64,000 nt of DNA, from the NCBI RefSeq assembly GCF_900106065.1, contig NZ_LT629796.1:4743501-4807500 (forward strand), in the 5' to 3' direction. The translations under genes were made by a program, and so were the position numbers. This document shows, piece by piece, positions 34,297 to 43,355 of this stretch; the stretch's first letter is position 1, and every line of letters begins with the position of its first letter. The notes below the pieces were generated by a model, which had not been told where the DNA came from, made no database searches, and worked only from the letters and a program-made list of their open reading frames with translations. This DNA is from Pseudomonas mandelii (lineage in GTDB: Bacteria; Pseudomonadota; Gammaproteobacteria; Pseudomonadales; Pseudomonadaceae).

Positions 34297-36502
34297 GGTA
34301 TTGAATCAATTCGCAGATTACGGGCTTGAGCCTGAACAACCGCTGATCTTCGGTAAGCTCACCCGCTGCAAAACCACCCAGGACAAGGGTAAGGAAAAAA
34401 ACGGCTGGTATGTCGTCCACGAGCATCACACCGAGAAGAACGAAACGCTGATCTTCGGCAGCTTCGGTGACTGGCGTTCGGGCGAGTCACAAAAGATCAA
34501 GGTAAAGGCCGGCCGTATGAGTCTGGAAGAGCGCGAAGTCATGCGTGCTCGGCAGGAAGACGCCAAACGTAAGGCTGCAGAGGTGTCAGCCAACGCGACA
34601 CGGCGAGCAGCCAACCGTGCCGCTGGTTTGTTCAAGCGCATGCCGGAAAAGGGCAAGAGCACCTATCTGGATCGAAAACAGATCGTTGGATTCAAGGTTC
34701 GCTACGCGCCACGTACCGGCGCATTTTTGGTGCCTATGTGCAACGTGCGGGACCAGATCGTCGGCCTGCAGGTGATCTACCCGGCAAAGCAAGAAGACAC
34801 TGGTCGCGACAAAGCCTATTGGCCCTACGGCATGTCGAAAGAGGGCGCGTTCCATTTGATCGGCCCGCACCCTGAACCGGGTGAGCCCGTGCTTGTGTGC
34901 GAGGGATACGCCACAGGCGCCAGTCTGCACATGGCGACCTCGCTTACGGTTGCCATTGCCTTCGACGCGGGCAACTTGCTACCTGTTTCCAAAGCCATGC
35001 GTGAGCGTTTCCCCGGTTGCCCGCTGATCCTCTGCCGAGACGATGACTGGAAGACAAAGCGTCCAAATAACGAGCCATGGAACCCTGGTGAGGAAAAGGC
35101 CAATAACGCGGCACTGATCGTCGGTGGTCAGGTGGTCGCGCCGGTCTTCTCGGGCGAGCGCGAAATCAAGTGGACTGACTTCAACGATCTGCATATTGCG
35201 GAAGGGTTGGAGGTTGTCCGCCGCCAGGTGTTGGCGGTGGTCAAACCTCCCGCAGCTGGTGGTTGGAAGGATCAACTGGCTCGCACCGAAAACGGCTCCT
35301 TGATAGCGCATATGCAAAACGTCGAACTGATACTGGGCAATGACGAACGCTGGGCTGGCGTCATTGGTTACAGCGTATTCAGCTCTAAAATCGTCAAGCT
35401 TCGGTCCGCTCCCTTTGGCGGTGGTGCCGGCGACTGGGCCGACATCGATGACATGCGGGTGATGAAGTGGCTCGCGCAGCAATACAACCTGCGAGTCAAA
35501 GCGTCCCATGTGATTGAGGCGGTCAGCGTTGTGGCCCACGACCATTCGTTTCACCCGGTGCGTGAATACCTCGAAAAGCTCGAATGGGACCGCATACCTC
35601 GGTTGGAGACCTGGCTAACGGATGTGCTCGGGGTCCAGGCCAATGAGTACTCGGCCAAAGTCGGTAAGCGCTGGCCGATCTCGGCAGTGGCTCGGGTGAT
35701 GCGCCCTGGCTGCAAGGCTGACTCGGTGATGATTCTTGAGGGCGGGCAGGGTGAAGGTAAGTCCACGGCAATGGGCATCCTCGGTGGCGAGTGGTTCATG
35801 GATACGCCTTTCGCTCTCGGCGACAAGGACAGCTTCCAGGCGATTCGCGGCAAGTGGATCGTCGAACTTGGGGAGTTGGACAGCTTCAACAAGGCGGAAA
35901 GTACCAAGGCCAAGCAGTTCTTTTCCGCATCCACTGACACCTACCGCGAAAGCTACGGCCGCAGAACGAACGATGTGCCACGCCAGTGTGTGTTCGTGGG
36001 TACGACTAACCAAGAGGAATACCTCAAGGACGCCACAGGTAACCGGCGTTACTGGCCAGTGTTCTGCAAGAAGGTCGATCTGGAAGCGCTGCGTGAGATT
36101 CGCGACCAGCTCTGGGCTGAAGCGGTGTTCTGTTTCGAGGCTGGCGATATCTGGTGGGTGACGAAGGATGAGTCTTGGATGTTCGCCGAGGCACAGGACG
36201 AGCGCTTTGTTGTTGACGAGTGGGAGGGACCGATCCTGACCTGGTTAGAGGAGTCACAGATTGGCGAAACCGCTACTGGTAACGAGATCCTGACCCAGGC
36301 TCTCAAGTTGGACTTCGGCCATTGGGGCAAGCCGGAGCAGATGCGGGTCGGTGCGATTATGCATCGCCTGGGCTGGCGGAAGAAGCGCATGCCCGCTTTG
36401 GCAAAGAGCGGCATCAGGCAGTGGGCCTATCAGAAGCCTGCGACATGGGGGCGTGGATCTGCATTGCAGGCACCCCTGGTAGAGGAGCCTTGTTTTGATT
36501 AA
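34286..36502 (+). CDS. Phage primase-helicase (TOPRIM + VirE-type)
   Basis: Replication protein of 738 aa. The N-terminal half has a TOPRIM primase core (VLVCEGYATGASLHMA, then LILCRDDDW and KWTDFNDLH). The C-terminal half is a virulence-associated-E helicase with Walker A LEGGQGEGKST, Walker B region IVELGELDSF and FVGTTNQEEYLKDATGNRRY. It would unwind and prime phage DNA at an origin. No separate zinc-binding primase domain is evident. It overlaps the zinc-finger gene and is followed by a coupled 119-aa gene and then by the repeat-rich segment. Confidence 0.93.
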   Translation: MLNEVLNQFADYGLEPEQPLIFGKLTRCKTTQDKGKEKNGWYVVHEHHTEKNETLIFGSFGDWRSGESQKIKVKAGRMSLEEREVMRARQEDAKRKAAEVSANATRRAANRAAGLFKRMPEKGKSTYLDRKQIVGFKVRYAPRTGAFLVPMCNVRDQIVGLQVIYPAKQEDTGRDKAYWPYGMSKEGAFHLIGPHPEPGEPVLVCEGYATGASLHMATSLTVAIAFDAGNLLPVSKAMRERFPGCPLILCRDDDWKTKRPNNEPWNPGEEKANNAALIVGGQVVAPVFSGEREIKWTDFNDLHIAEGLEVVRRQVLAVVKPPAAGGWKDQLARTENGSLIAHMQNVELILGNDERWAGVIGYSVFSSKIVKLRSAPFGGGAGDWADIDDMRVMKWLAQQYNLRVKASHVIEAVSVVAHDHSFHPVREYLEKLEWDRIPRLETWLTDVLGVQANEYSAKVGKRWPISAVARVMRPGCKADSVMILEGGQGEGKSTAMGILGGEWFMDTPFALGDKDSFQAIRGKWIVELGELDSFNKAESTKAKQFFSASTDTYRESYGRRTNDVPRQCVFVGTTNQEEYLKDATGNRRYWPVFCKKVDLEALREIRDQLWAEAVFCFEAGDIWWVTKDESWMFAEAQDERFVVDEWEGPILTWLEESQIGETATGNEILTQALKLDFGHWGKPEQMRVGAIMHRLGWRKKRMPALAKSGIRQWAYQKPATWGRGSALQAPLVEEPCFD

Positions 36503-36854
36503 GAAGATCGATTCGCTGCTTCGGTTGTGGGCTCAGGAGCTGCATTCCGACTTCTCGATAGGGGGGCTTGCTGGGGGGAACATGGTTGCCATGATGATGG
36601 AGAGCAATGGGCAACTGATCCGGGGGCGACGTGCCTTCCGTGCGCCTTTGGAGAGTTCTTTGGACATTGAGCTGATCGTGAACAAGCATCTTGCGTCCGA
36701 GCTGGTGACGGTGGTGCGGGAGCATTACTGCACGCTCGATGTGGATATGCGCCTGCGTTACGCCCATTGCGGTTGTGGCCGAGACACGTATTACCAGCGC
36801 TTGCATGATGCACATCTTCAGATTTTCGGCTTAATGATGGGGATGGCTGCGTGA
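36495..36854 (+). CDS. Putative helix-turn-helix regulator after the primase
   Basis: A 119-aa protein starting at a TTG that overlaps the primase stop, with GAGGAGCC upstream. The C-terminal segment VREHYCTLDVDMRLRYAHCG followed by CGRDTYYQRLHDAHLQIFGL resembles the HTH of phage antiterminator- or sigma-like late regulators. No family assignment is certain. Its location at the replication/late boundary suits a control role. Confidence 0.7.
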   Translation: MIKKIDSLLRLWAQELHSDFSIGGLAGGNMVAMMMESNGQLIRGRRAFRAPLESSLDIELIVNKHLASELVTVVREHYCTLDVDMRLRYAHCGCGRDTYYQRLHDAHLQIFGLMMGMAA

Positions 36855-36895
36855 CCCCTGGTATTACTCTGCGTGCCACTGTCCTACTGTCGGGC

Positions 36896-36929
36896 CTTGT
36901 CCGACTGCTATTTAGAGCAGTCGGACAAG
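36896..36929. repeat. 14-bp perfect inverted repeat
   Basis: Arm CTTGTCCGACTGCT, six-base spacer ATTTAG, and the exact complement. There is no T-run after it, so it looks more like a protein-binding site or cruciform than a terminator. Confidence 0.75.
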
Positions 36930-37185
36930 TGCAGGCCGCGCCGTTATTGGGCTGTCCTGCTGTCCAACCTCTACCAGCCCCATGCACACGTAAGCATAGC
37001 GGGCACGTATTCGCGCCCATGGCGCGTATGCGTGTTTTTAGTTTTCTCTCTATACACAAGAGAAAGTTAAATAAAAGTAGGACAGTAGGGCAGAGCCCCG
37101 AATTTAGGCGCCTGTAGCTGTCCTACTTCGACTCTGCATAGTGGGACAGGTAGGACAGGGCACCAGAAGCGATAGCCGATTGAAT

Positions 37186-37229
37186 GCGTTGTACCTGCGT
37201 TGTACCTGCGTCATACCCGCGTTGCACCC
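37186..37229. promoter_or_regulatory. P-box-like 11-bp tandem repeat array
   Basis: Four head-to-tail 11-bp units: GCGTTGTACCT twice, then GCGTCATACCC and GCGTTGCACCC, followed by a partial fifth (GTATTGCTCC). The helical-turn periodicity and TTG phase resemble the repeated P boxes bound by PrtN upstream of pyocin genes. The array precedes the holin, packaging and structural genes, and the prophage encodes two PrtN-type proteins. Confidence 0.65.
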
Positions 37230-37336
37230 GTATTGCTCCATGGCATTAAAACTCGCTTGCTGCCACCGGAATCCACCTGTAAAAAGTACCCATCTTCGAT
37301 AGGTGCGACCGCAAAGAGCGGCAGGCACCACACACC

Positions 37337-37362
37337 AAACCCGGCCATTGCGCCGGGTTTTT
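37337..37362 (+). terminator. Rho-independent terminator before the holin gene
   Basis: Nine-base-pair stem AAACCCGGC/GCCGGGTTT with six-base loop, running into TTTTT. It lies between the P-box-like array and the holin start, so late transcription would need to read through it. Confidence 0.8.
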
Positions 37363-37381
37363 GCGTTTATGGGGTAGGGCG

Positions 37382-37726
37382 ATGACGAACGAGCAGCAAG
37401 CACTGGCAGAGATGCCGATCTGGTTAGTGATCGTCCTGGCCTTGGTCGGCGGCGTGTCGGGCGAGATGTGGCGAGCAGACAAGGACGGCGCGCGGGGCTG
37501 GGCGTTGTTGAGGCGCCTGGCACTTCGGTCTGGTGCCTGCATTGTCTGCGGGGTGTCGGCGATGATGCTAATGATCGGCGCGGGTATGACGATCTGGACG
37601 GCCGGCAGCTTGGGTTGCCTGACCGCGATGGCCGGCGCTGATGTCGCCATCGGTCTTTACGAACGTTGGGCCGCCAAGCGGCTGGGCGTTTCCGAAGTGC
37701 CACCTGCCAGTGGCGAACAGGGGTGA
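37382..37726 (+). CDS. Phage holin
   Basis: A 114-aa membrane protein with three hydrophobic segments (PIWLVIVLALVGGVSG; SGACIVCGVSAMMLMIGAG; TAGSLGCLTAMAGADVAIG) and a charged C-terminus (YERWAAKRLGV), the layout of lambda-family holins. ATG 37382 follows GGGTAGGG. It opens the late operon, 20 kb away from the endolysin and spanins. Confidence 0.82.
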   Translation: MTNEQQALAEMPIWLVIVLALVGGVSGEMWRADKDGARGWALLRRLALRSGACIVCGVSAMMLMIGAGMTIWTAGSLGCLTAMAGADVAIGLYERWAAKRLGVSEVPPASGEQG

Positions 37727-37892
37727 AGAAACGTGGCGGGTAGCCGAAAACCGCCGGGGACCCTGGGGTTATCCGGTGGGTACGGGGTCGGAAACCCGCG
37801 GGAAGTTGTTAGCGGCAGGGTTGCCAGCTTACTGAAATTCAATCCATTGAAATCGAAAGGTTCCATTGAAAAGCCGTTGAAAAGGAGGGCTT
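37727..37892. other. Candidate cos/packaging region upstream of terminase
   Basis: Short non-coding gap before the small terminase gene. It has a GC-rich first part (AACCGCCGGGGACCCTGGGG) and three TTGAAA copies spaced over about 35 bp near its end. Lambda-type phages carry cos here, so a packaging site is expected. An open frame across it (37733-38008) has no homology signal. Confidence 0.4.
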
Positions 37893-38495
37893 ATGACAGA
37901 ACCAATGTACCTGTCAAAGAGCGCCTTCGCGGCTCGTATCGGCAGGGCGCCCAGCTACATCACCTGGTTGAAAAACAACAACCGCCTGGTGCTGACCGCC
38001 GATGGTAAACAGGTTGATGTCTCTGCCAGCGAAGCGTTGATTCGCGACACCGCTGACCCAAGCAAAACCGCCGTTGCTGATCGCCACCACAAAGACCGGC
38101 TTCAGCGTGACGTTTACAGTCAGCTATCCAGCCAGGCTGAACCGACTTCAACGGCTGCGCCACCGATCGCGATTACCCCTGCGGGGCAGCTCCCCGACTT
38201 TCAGAAGGCCCGCGCACTCCGCGAACACAACCTGGCACAGCTCGCCGAGATCGAGTTGCACAAAGCCAAAGGCTCGCTGGTGGCTCTGTCGGCAGTTCAG
38301 ACCAGTGCCTACAACGCGGGTCGCATGCTGCGCGATCAACTGCTGGGCATGCCTCCACAACTGGCTCCGGAACTGGCCTCCATGACTGACCCTTGGGAAA
38401 TCGAGAAGCACCTCACGGCGGCGATCCGTCGCTCTCTGGAAGACGCCGAACGGATGTCTTCAGCGGACCTTGAACACGCACTAACCACGAGTTAA
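37893..38495 (+). CDS. Terminase small subunit (Nu1-like)
   Basis: DNA-packaging recognition subunit. The N-terminal YLSKSAFAARIGRAPSYITWLKNNN is a winged-helix DNA-binding motif of the Nu1 / elements-of-external-origin type. The remaining region is helical and would contact the large subunit (ALREHNLAQLAEIELHKAKG). It has 200 aa, with AAGGAGG ahead of ATG 37893, and lies four bases before the large subunit gene. Confidence 0.88.
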   Translation: MTEPMYLSKSAFAARIGRAPSYITWLKNNNRLVLTADGKQVDVSASEALIRDTADPSKTAVADRHHKDRLQRDVYSQLSSQAEPTSTAAPPIAITPAGQLPDFQKARALREHNLAQLAEIELHKAKGSLVALSAVQTSAYNAGRMLRDQLLGMPPQLAPELASMTDPWEIEKHLTAAIRRSLEDAERMSSADLEHALTTS

Positions 38496-38499
38496 GCCC

Positions 38500-40515
38500 A
38501 TGCCCACTGGATTTCCTGACGGTGCAGAGGTGTACCGCGAGGCGTATTTCCGTGGGCTACGGCCCGACCCGGATGTCTGGATCGATCAGTGGGCCGACGA
38601 GTACATGCGGATCCCGCGTGACACCGGCGCCGCTGAACCGGGCCAGTACCGCACCTCGCGTACGCCGTATGCCCGCGAGCCCATGCGTTGCCTGTCGCCG
38701 GCTCACCCCTGCAAGCGCGTGATCACCATGGTCGCGTCGCAGCTGATGAAAACCCAGATCGGATTGAATTGGATCGGCGGCCTGATGCACATGGCGCCGT
38801 CAAATATCCTGGCACTATTGCCGAGCCTCGGCCTGGCCAAACGGGTGTCCTCGCGGATCGGCAAAACGATCAAGGCGACGCCGGTGTTGCGTGAGCGTGT
38901 GGCGGCCAACCGCTCGCGGGATTCGCGCAACACCATGGACACCAAGGAGTTCGAGGGCGGTACGTTGTACGTGACCACCGCCGGCTCGGCCGCCAACTTG
39001 TCGGAGCTGTCAGCACGCTACGTTTACGGCGACGAGATCGACCGCTGGGAGGTGGACATCGGCGAGGAGGGTGACCCCATCGAGCTGGCAGAAACCCGGG
39101 GCAGTACCTTTGGCCGCAACGCCAAGTTTTACTTCTCCAGCTCGCCGACGATCAAAGGCGCCTCGCGAATCTCCGACCTGTTCGACGGCAGCGACCAGCG
39201 TCACTACTACGTGCCATGCCCGACGTGTGGGTACATGCAAATCCTTGAGTGGGAGCGGCTGCACTACTCGCCGGACTTCAGCGTGGTGCATTACCAGTGC
39301 GCCGGACCTGACTGTGACGTGCTGATCGAGGAGTACCACAAGGGCGAAATGCTCGCCAACGGCGAATGGCGCGCTCACGCCGAAGGCGACGGCGAGACGG
39401 TGGGCTTCCACCTCAACGCGTTGTATTCGCCGCTGGGTTGGATGGACTGGAAGTCACTGTCCAAGCAATTCGAGAAGGCAAAAAAGGCCCAGGCCAAAGG
39501 CGATCTTGAACCCATGCAGGTGTTCTACAACACTCGTTTGGCGAAAGTGTGGGACGCGGCGCAAGAGCAGACCAAAGCGGATGTGCTCAGGCAGCGGGCG
39601 CGGTTGGAAGACTTTACGCTCGGTTCGTTGCCGGCGGCAGTGATGATGATCACCGGTGCCGTCGACGTTCAGGCCAACCGGCTGGAATTCATGGCCATGG
39701 GTTGGGGTGCCGGCATGGAGCGCTGGGTTGTTGATTTCCAGATCGTCTCGGGCGATCCCGCCGACGAGCGCACCTGGGCGGCTCTGGATGAATTGCTCAA
39801 GGCTAAATATCGCCATCCGTGCGGTGTTGGCTTGGGCATTCTGGCCACCGCTGTCGACTCCGGCGGTCACCACACCGATGAGGTTTACCAGTTCTGCCGT
39901 GTTCGTCGCTGGCGCAACGTGTTCGCCATCAAAGGTGCAAGCAAACCCGGCAAGCCGGTCATTGCTCAACGCCCGTCCATGGTCGACGTGACCTGGAAAG
40001 GCCAGACCGAACGCAACGGCGCCGAGCTGTGGTTCGTCGGTACTGACACCGCGAAGGACTGGATCTACAACCGCTACCCGTTCGAGTCCGGGCCGGGCGC
40101 GTTGCATTTTGCCAATGACCTGCCGGATGACTTCTTCGAACAGTGCGTCGCAGAGCGCAAGGTCGTGCGCTACGTGCGCGGTCACAAGCGCATCGAGTGG
40201 GTCAAGGGCAAAGCCGAGCGCAACGAAGCGCTCGACCTGATGGTGTATTGCCTGGCCATGGCGCATTACCTGGGCCTGAATCGCTACAAGGAGCACGACT
40301 GGGAGCGCGTGCGTCAGTCCCTGGCGCAGTCCGGACTGTTTGACGAAGCCTTGGGCATCAAGCCCGTTCAAGGCGAACGGGTCGATAGTCCTAGTCCAGC
40401 AATACCGACTCGGCAACCGGCGTCACCACCCGCTGTTCCGGTCGTGCAACCGCGCCCCGCAGCAACACCACCTCAACGCCGCAGTTCCACCAGCGGTTAC
40501 CTGAAGAGACGTTGA
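38500..40515 (+). CDS. Terminase large subunit (GpA family)
   Basis: Packaging ATPase and nuclease of 671 aa of the lambda GpA family. VITMVASQLMKTQIGLNWIG forms the Walker-A-like region. RYVYGDEIDRWEVD carries Walker B, FYFSSSPTIKGASRI the coupling motif, YYVPCPTCGYMQ a zinc-ribbon-like insert and AVDSGGHHTDEVY the nuclease core. The C-terminal tail is Pro-rich and low-complexity. It translocates DNA into the prohead at the portal. Confidence 0.95.
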   Translation: MPTGFPDGAEVYREAYFRGLRPDPDVWIDQWADEYMRIPRDTGAAEPGQYRTSRTPYAREPMRCLSPAHPCKRVITMVASQLMKTQIGLNWIGGLMHMAPSNILALLPSLGLAKRVSSRIGKTIKATPVLRERVAANRSRDSRNTMDTKEFEGGTLYVTTAGSAANLSELSARYVYGDEIDRWEVDIGEEGDPIELAETRGSTFGRNAKFYFSSSPTIKGASRISDLFDGSDQRHYYVPCPTCGYMQILEWERLHYSPDFSVVHYQCAGPDCDVLIEEYHKGEMLANGEWRAHAEGDGETVGFHLNALYSPLGWMDWKSLSKQFEKAKKAQAKGDLEPMQVFYNTRLAKVWDAAQEQTKADVLRQRARLEDFTLGSLPAAVMMITGAVDVQANRLEFMAMGWGAGMERWVVDFQIVSGDPADERTWAALDELLKAKYRHPCGVGLGILATAVDSGGHHTDEVYQFCRVRRWRNVFAIKGASKPGKPVIAQRPSMVDVTWKGQTERNGAELWFVGTDTAKDWIYNRYPFESGPGALHFANDLPDDFFEQCVAERKVVRYVRGHKRIEWVKGKAERNEALDLMVYCLAMAHYLGLNRYKEHDWERVRQSLAQSGLFDEALGIKPVQGERVDSPSPAIPTRQPASPPAVPVVQPRPAATPPQRRSSTSGYLKRR

Positions 40516-40516
40516 T

Positions 40517-40723
40517 ATGTCATTTACCCAGAAGCACCTCGACGCGGTTGAGGCGGCCATCGCACGCGGTGAGAAAGTCGTCCGCTACACCGATCGCACC
40601 GTGGAATACCGCACCGTCGACGAGCTGCTCAAGGCACGCGAAGAGATTCGCACGTCACTGATCAGCGCCGCTGGACCACGCTCTCGCGTGGTCAGGCTGT
40701 ATCACGGAGGCAAAGGAGTCTAA
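40517..40723 (+). CDS. Head-tail joining protein (gpW-like)
   Basis: A 68-aa helical protein (KHLDAVEAAIARGEKVVRYT, RTVEYRTVDELLKAREEI) matching lambda gpW-type joining proteins in size, sequence pattern and position between terminase and portal. It stabilises filled heads before tail joining. Its stop overlaps the portal start. Confidence 0.87.
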   Translation: MSFTQKHLDAVEAAIARGEKVVRYTDRTVEYRTVDELLKAREEIRTSLISAAGPRSRVVRLYHGGKGV

Positions 40724-42204
40724 TGGCCCGTCACTTTCCGACGCTCACCCGTAACGGATTCGTGTTGCCGTCGAACATCAAGGCCAGTTACGAAGGCGCC
40801 GGGGAGGGCCGACGCTCCACTGGTTGGGATGCTCCCGACAACGGGATCAACAGCATCAACACCCCGGCACTGCGCAACCTGCGTTCGCGCTCCCGGGCAG
40901 CGGTTCGCAACGACCCGTATGCCTTCAACGTGATCGACAAGCGCGTCAGCAACCTGATCGGCACGGGCATCACCCCCCGGCCGACCACTGACGACGATGC
41001 GTTACGCAAATTGCTGCAGGAGCTGTGGGGCGATTGGGTCGATGAATCGGATGCGGATGAACGCACCGACTTCTATGGCCAGCAGGCGCTGGTAGCGCGC
41101 ACGGTTGAAACCTCTGGCGAGTGCTTTGTGCGACTACGACCGCGCAGCCTGGACGAGGGCTTGGCGGTTCCGCTGCAGCTGCAGATTCTGGCGCCGGAGT
41201 TTGTCCCACATGATAAGTACGAGAGCACCAAATCCGGCAACGTTATCCGCGCCGGGATCGAGTTCAATCCCGGCGGCAAACGGGTGGCGTACTGGATTTA
41301 CTTGTCGCATCCGCGCGATGCGGCGTCGCTGAACGCTGGCTACAACCAACTGGTGCGAGTGCCGGCGGCGCAGGTGCTGCACATCTTTGAACCGGTCGAG
41401 CCGGGTCAACTGCGCGGCGTGCCACGATTGTCGCCAGTGCTCAAGCGCCTGCGCAGTCTCGACAACTACGACGACGCGGTGTTGTTTCGCCAGGAAGTGG
41501 CCAACCTGTTTGCCGGCTTCATCAGCCGGCCGGCTCCGGACTCGGCGCAGACGCCACGAGATCCGGTCACCGGCCAGTTGTTGGATCTCGATCGTGACGG
41601 CTTCACCCCGATGGTCGCGCTGGAGCCCGGCACCATGCAGGAGTTGGGTCCCGGTGAAGAGGTGGAGTTCTCCAAGCCACCGGACGCGGGCAACAACTAC
41701 CCGGATTTCATGCGGCAGCAACTGATGGCCGCCGCCGCTGGGTCCGGCACGCCTTACGAGATTCTCACCGGCGACATGCGCGGGATCAACGACCGAGCGT
41801 TACGTGTGGTACTCAACGAGTTTCGCCGCCGCCTGGAACAACTGCAATTCGGTGTTTATGTCCACCAGCTCTGCCGCCCAGTACGGGCCGCCTGGATGGA
41901 CATGGCCGTGTTGTCCGGTGTCCTGGTGCTGGGCGATTACGCGCAGAAGCGCCGTGACTATTTGCGGACCCGTTGGGTGCCGCAAGGTTGGGCCTACATC
42001 CAACCGGTGCAGGACGTTCAGGCACGACGGATGGAAGTGCAGGCCGGCTTTTCCTCGCGCAGCGAGATGGTCCTGCGTACCGGCTACGACGCCGAAACGG
42101 TTGACTTGGAAAACGCCGCCGATCTGGCGCGGGCAACAGCACTGGGCCTCAACTACAACACCCTGGATGCCGTCGAAATAACCGACGACAAGGAGCAACC
42201 ATGA
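40723..42204 (+). CDS. Portal protein (lambda family)
   Basis: A 493-aa dodecameric portal protein of the lambda gpB family: SRAAVRNDPYAFNVIDKRVS, LIGTGITPRP, ETSGECFVRLRPRS, RGVPRLSPVLKRLRSLDNY, and MREP-type helix region TPYEILTGDMRGINDRALR. It forms the DNA entry channel and packaging-motor docking site. The gene is coupled to both neighbours by ATGA overlaps. Confidence 0.95.
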   Translation: MARHFPTLTRNGFVLPSNIKASYEGAGEGRRSTGWDAPDNGINSINTPALRNLRSRSRAAVRNDPYAFNVIDKRVSNLIGTGITPRPTTDDDALRKLLQELWGDWVDESDADERTDFYGQQALVARTVETSGECFVRLRPRSLDEGLAVPLQLQILAPEFVPHDKYESTKSGNVIRAGIEFNPGGKRVAYWIYLSHPRDAASLNAGYNQLVRVPAAQVLHIFEPVEPGQLRGVPRLSPVLKRLRSLDNYDDAVLFRQEVANLFAGFISRPAPDSAQTPRDPVTGQLLDLDRDGFTPMVALEPGTMQELGPGEEVEFSKPPDAGNNYPDFMRQQLMAAAAGSGTPYEILTGDMRGINDRALRVVLNEFRRRLEQLQFGVYVHQLCRPVRAAWMDMAVLSGVLVLGDYAQKRRDYLRTRWVPQGWAYIQPVQDVQARRMEVQAGFSSRSEMVLRTGYDAETVDLENAADLARATALGLNYNTLDAVEITDDKEQP

Positions 42205-43355
42205 GCAAAAAAGCGCGACCGCGCGTTTACAACCGAGCAGGAAAGCGGGTGCAAGTCCAGGATAAAACCTGGTACGCGTTGCAGGCCAGCGGCGAGGACA
42301 CCGAGCGAGTGATCGAAGTCTTTGTCTATGGCGAGATTGGCACCTGGGGCATCACTGCCAATCAGTTTGTACAGGACCTGCGCGCCATGGACGACGGCGT
42401 CTCGCCAGTGATCGCGGCATTCAACAGCGTCGGCGGTGATTTGTTTGATGGGCTGGCCATGCACAACGCGCTGTCGCGTCTGGGCGAGCGCTGCACTGGC
42501 CGGATTGATGCGCTGGCCGCCAGTGCCGCCAGCGTGGCGGTGTGCGGTGCGCACCGCGTAGTTATTGCGTCGAACGCCATGCTGATGATCCACAACCCCT
42601 ACACCTACGCCGGTGGGGATGCTGAGGACTTCCGTCGAGTCGCTGATGTGCTGGATCAGACCCTGGAGGCGATCATCGCGGCCTACAAGGCCAAGGCGCC
42701 CGACATCGATGACGCGGAGCTGCGGTGCATGGTCAACGCCGAAACATGGCTGACGGCCAATGAAGCGGTGGCACTGGGCCTGGCCGATGAAGTCGGCGAC
42801 GGCATTACCGTCAAGGCCTGCCTCGGCCAAGGGGCCGTGCTGCAGCGCTACCAGCATGCACCGGCTGAACTAGTGGCCCAGCTCGACGAACCACCGGAAA
42901 CGGATCTGGATCTGGATCCGGTCGATCCACCCTTGGTGCCGCCGGTCGTCGATTCGGCCAAGTTGGCATTGATGATCACCCAGCGTTGCACGGCGGCGGG
43001 CATCAGCAACCTGGTCGAGTCGCTGCTCAGCTCGACCCAGCTCGAAAGCGAAGAGATCGTCTTGGCCGGATTGGCGCGTGCCAAGGCGGTGAATGACCTG
43101 TGTGTGGCCGCCCGCTTGCCAGAGTTCAGCGCCGAGTACGTGTCAGCGGGGCTGGACGCTGCAGCGGTTCGAGCGCGTCTGTTCGACAAGATTGTCACCA
43201 GTGGCAAGGGATTTGAAATCGACAACAGCCTACCGCTCGACCACGACCCGGCACCCAAGGTGCTGGCCAAACAACCTGATCCCACCTCGATCTGGGCTTC
43301 GCGACAAGCGGCCCAATCTGGAACTGCGCGCGGCGCGAAAGGAGCAAGAGCATGA
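42201..43355 (+). CDS. ClpP-like head maturation protease
   Basis: A 384-aa serine protease of the ClpP/S14 type. It has FNSVGGDLFDGLAMHNALSR (oxyanion region), DALAASAASVAVCGA with the nucleophile Ser, and MLMIHNPYTYAGG with the His. The C-terminal 150 residues form the usual phage scaffold-like extension, rich in Asp/Pro then helical. It would process head proteins during prohead assembly and overlaps the decoration gene start. Confidence 0.92.
   Translation: MSKKARPRVYNRAGKRVQVQDKTWYALQASGEDTERVIEVFVYGEIGTWGITANQFVQDLRAMDDGVSPVIAAFNSVGGDLFDGLAMHNALSRLGERCTGRIDALAASAASVAVCGAHRVVIASNAMLMIHNPYTYAGGDAEDFRRVADVLDQTLEAIIAAYKAKAPDIDDAELRCMVNAETWLTANEAVALGLADEVGDGITVKACLGQGAVLQRYQHAPAELVAQLDEPPETDLDLDPVDPPLVPPVVDSAKLALMITQRCTAAGISNLVESLLSSTQLESEEIVLAGLARAKAVNDLCVAARLPEFSAEYVSAGLDAAAVRARLFDKIVTSGKGFEIDNSLPLDHDPAPKVLAKQPDPTSIWASRQAAQSGTARGAKGARA

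Larger units (their letters stand above)
36855..37381. other. Repeat-rich non-coding segment between replication and late modules
   Basis: About 530 bp without a credible gene. It carries a perfect 14-bp inverted repeat (36896-36909 and 36916-36929), at least four copies of TGTCCTACT or its complement (36880, 37076, 37119, 37150), the 11-bp tandem array at 37186-37229 and a terminator at 37337-37362. It could hold the replication origin, the late promoter, or both. Confidence 0.65.

Noticed and set aside
36851..37117. Forward open frame of 88 codons after the 119-aa gene
   Set aside because: It runs through the 14-bp inverted repeat and the repeat cluster, shows no protein-like pattern and is best seen as non-coding.
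37186..37229. CRISPR array
   Set aside because: The units are 11 bp and directly adjacent without spacers; no cas gene lies nearby. A regulatory array fits better.
37733..38008. Forward open frame of 91 codons overlapping the small terminase gene
   Set aside because: It covers the expected packaging region, overlaps a strong gene by over 100 bp and has no homology signal.
39454..40416. Reverse open frame of 320 codons opposite the terminase gene
   Set aside because: Antisense shadow of a well-supported packaging gene; no start signals.
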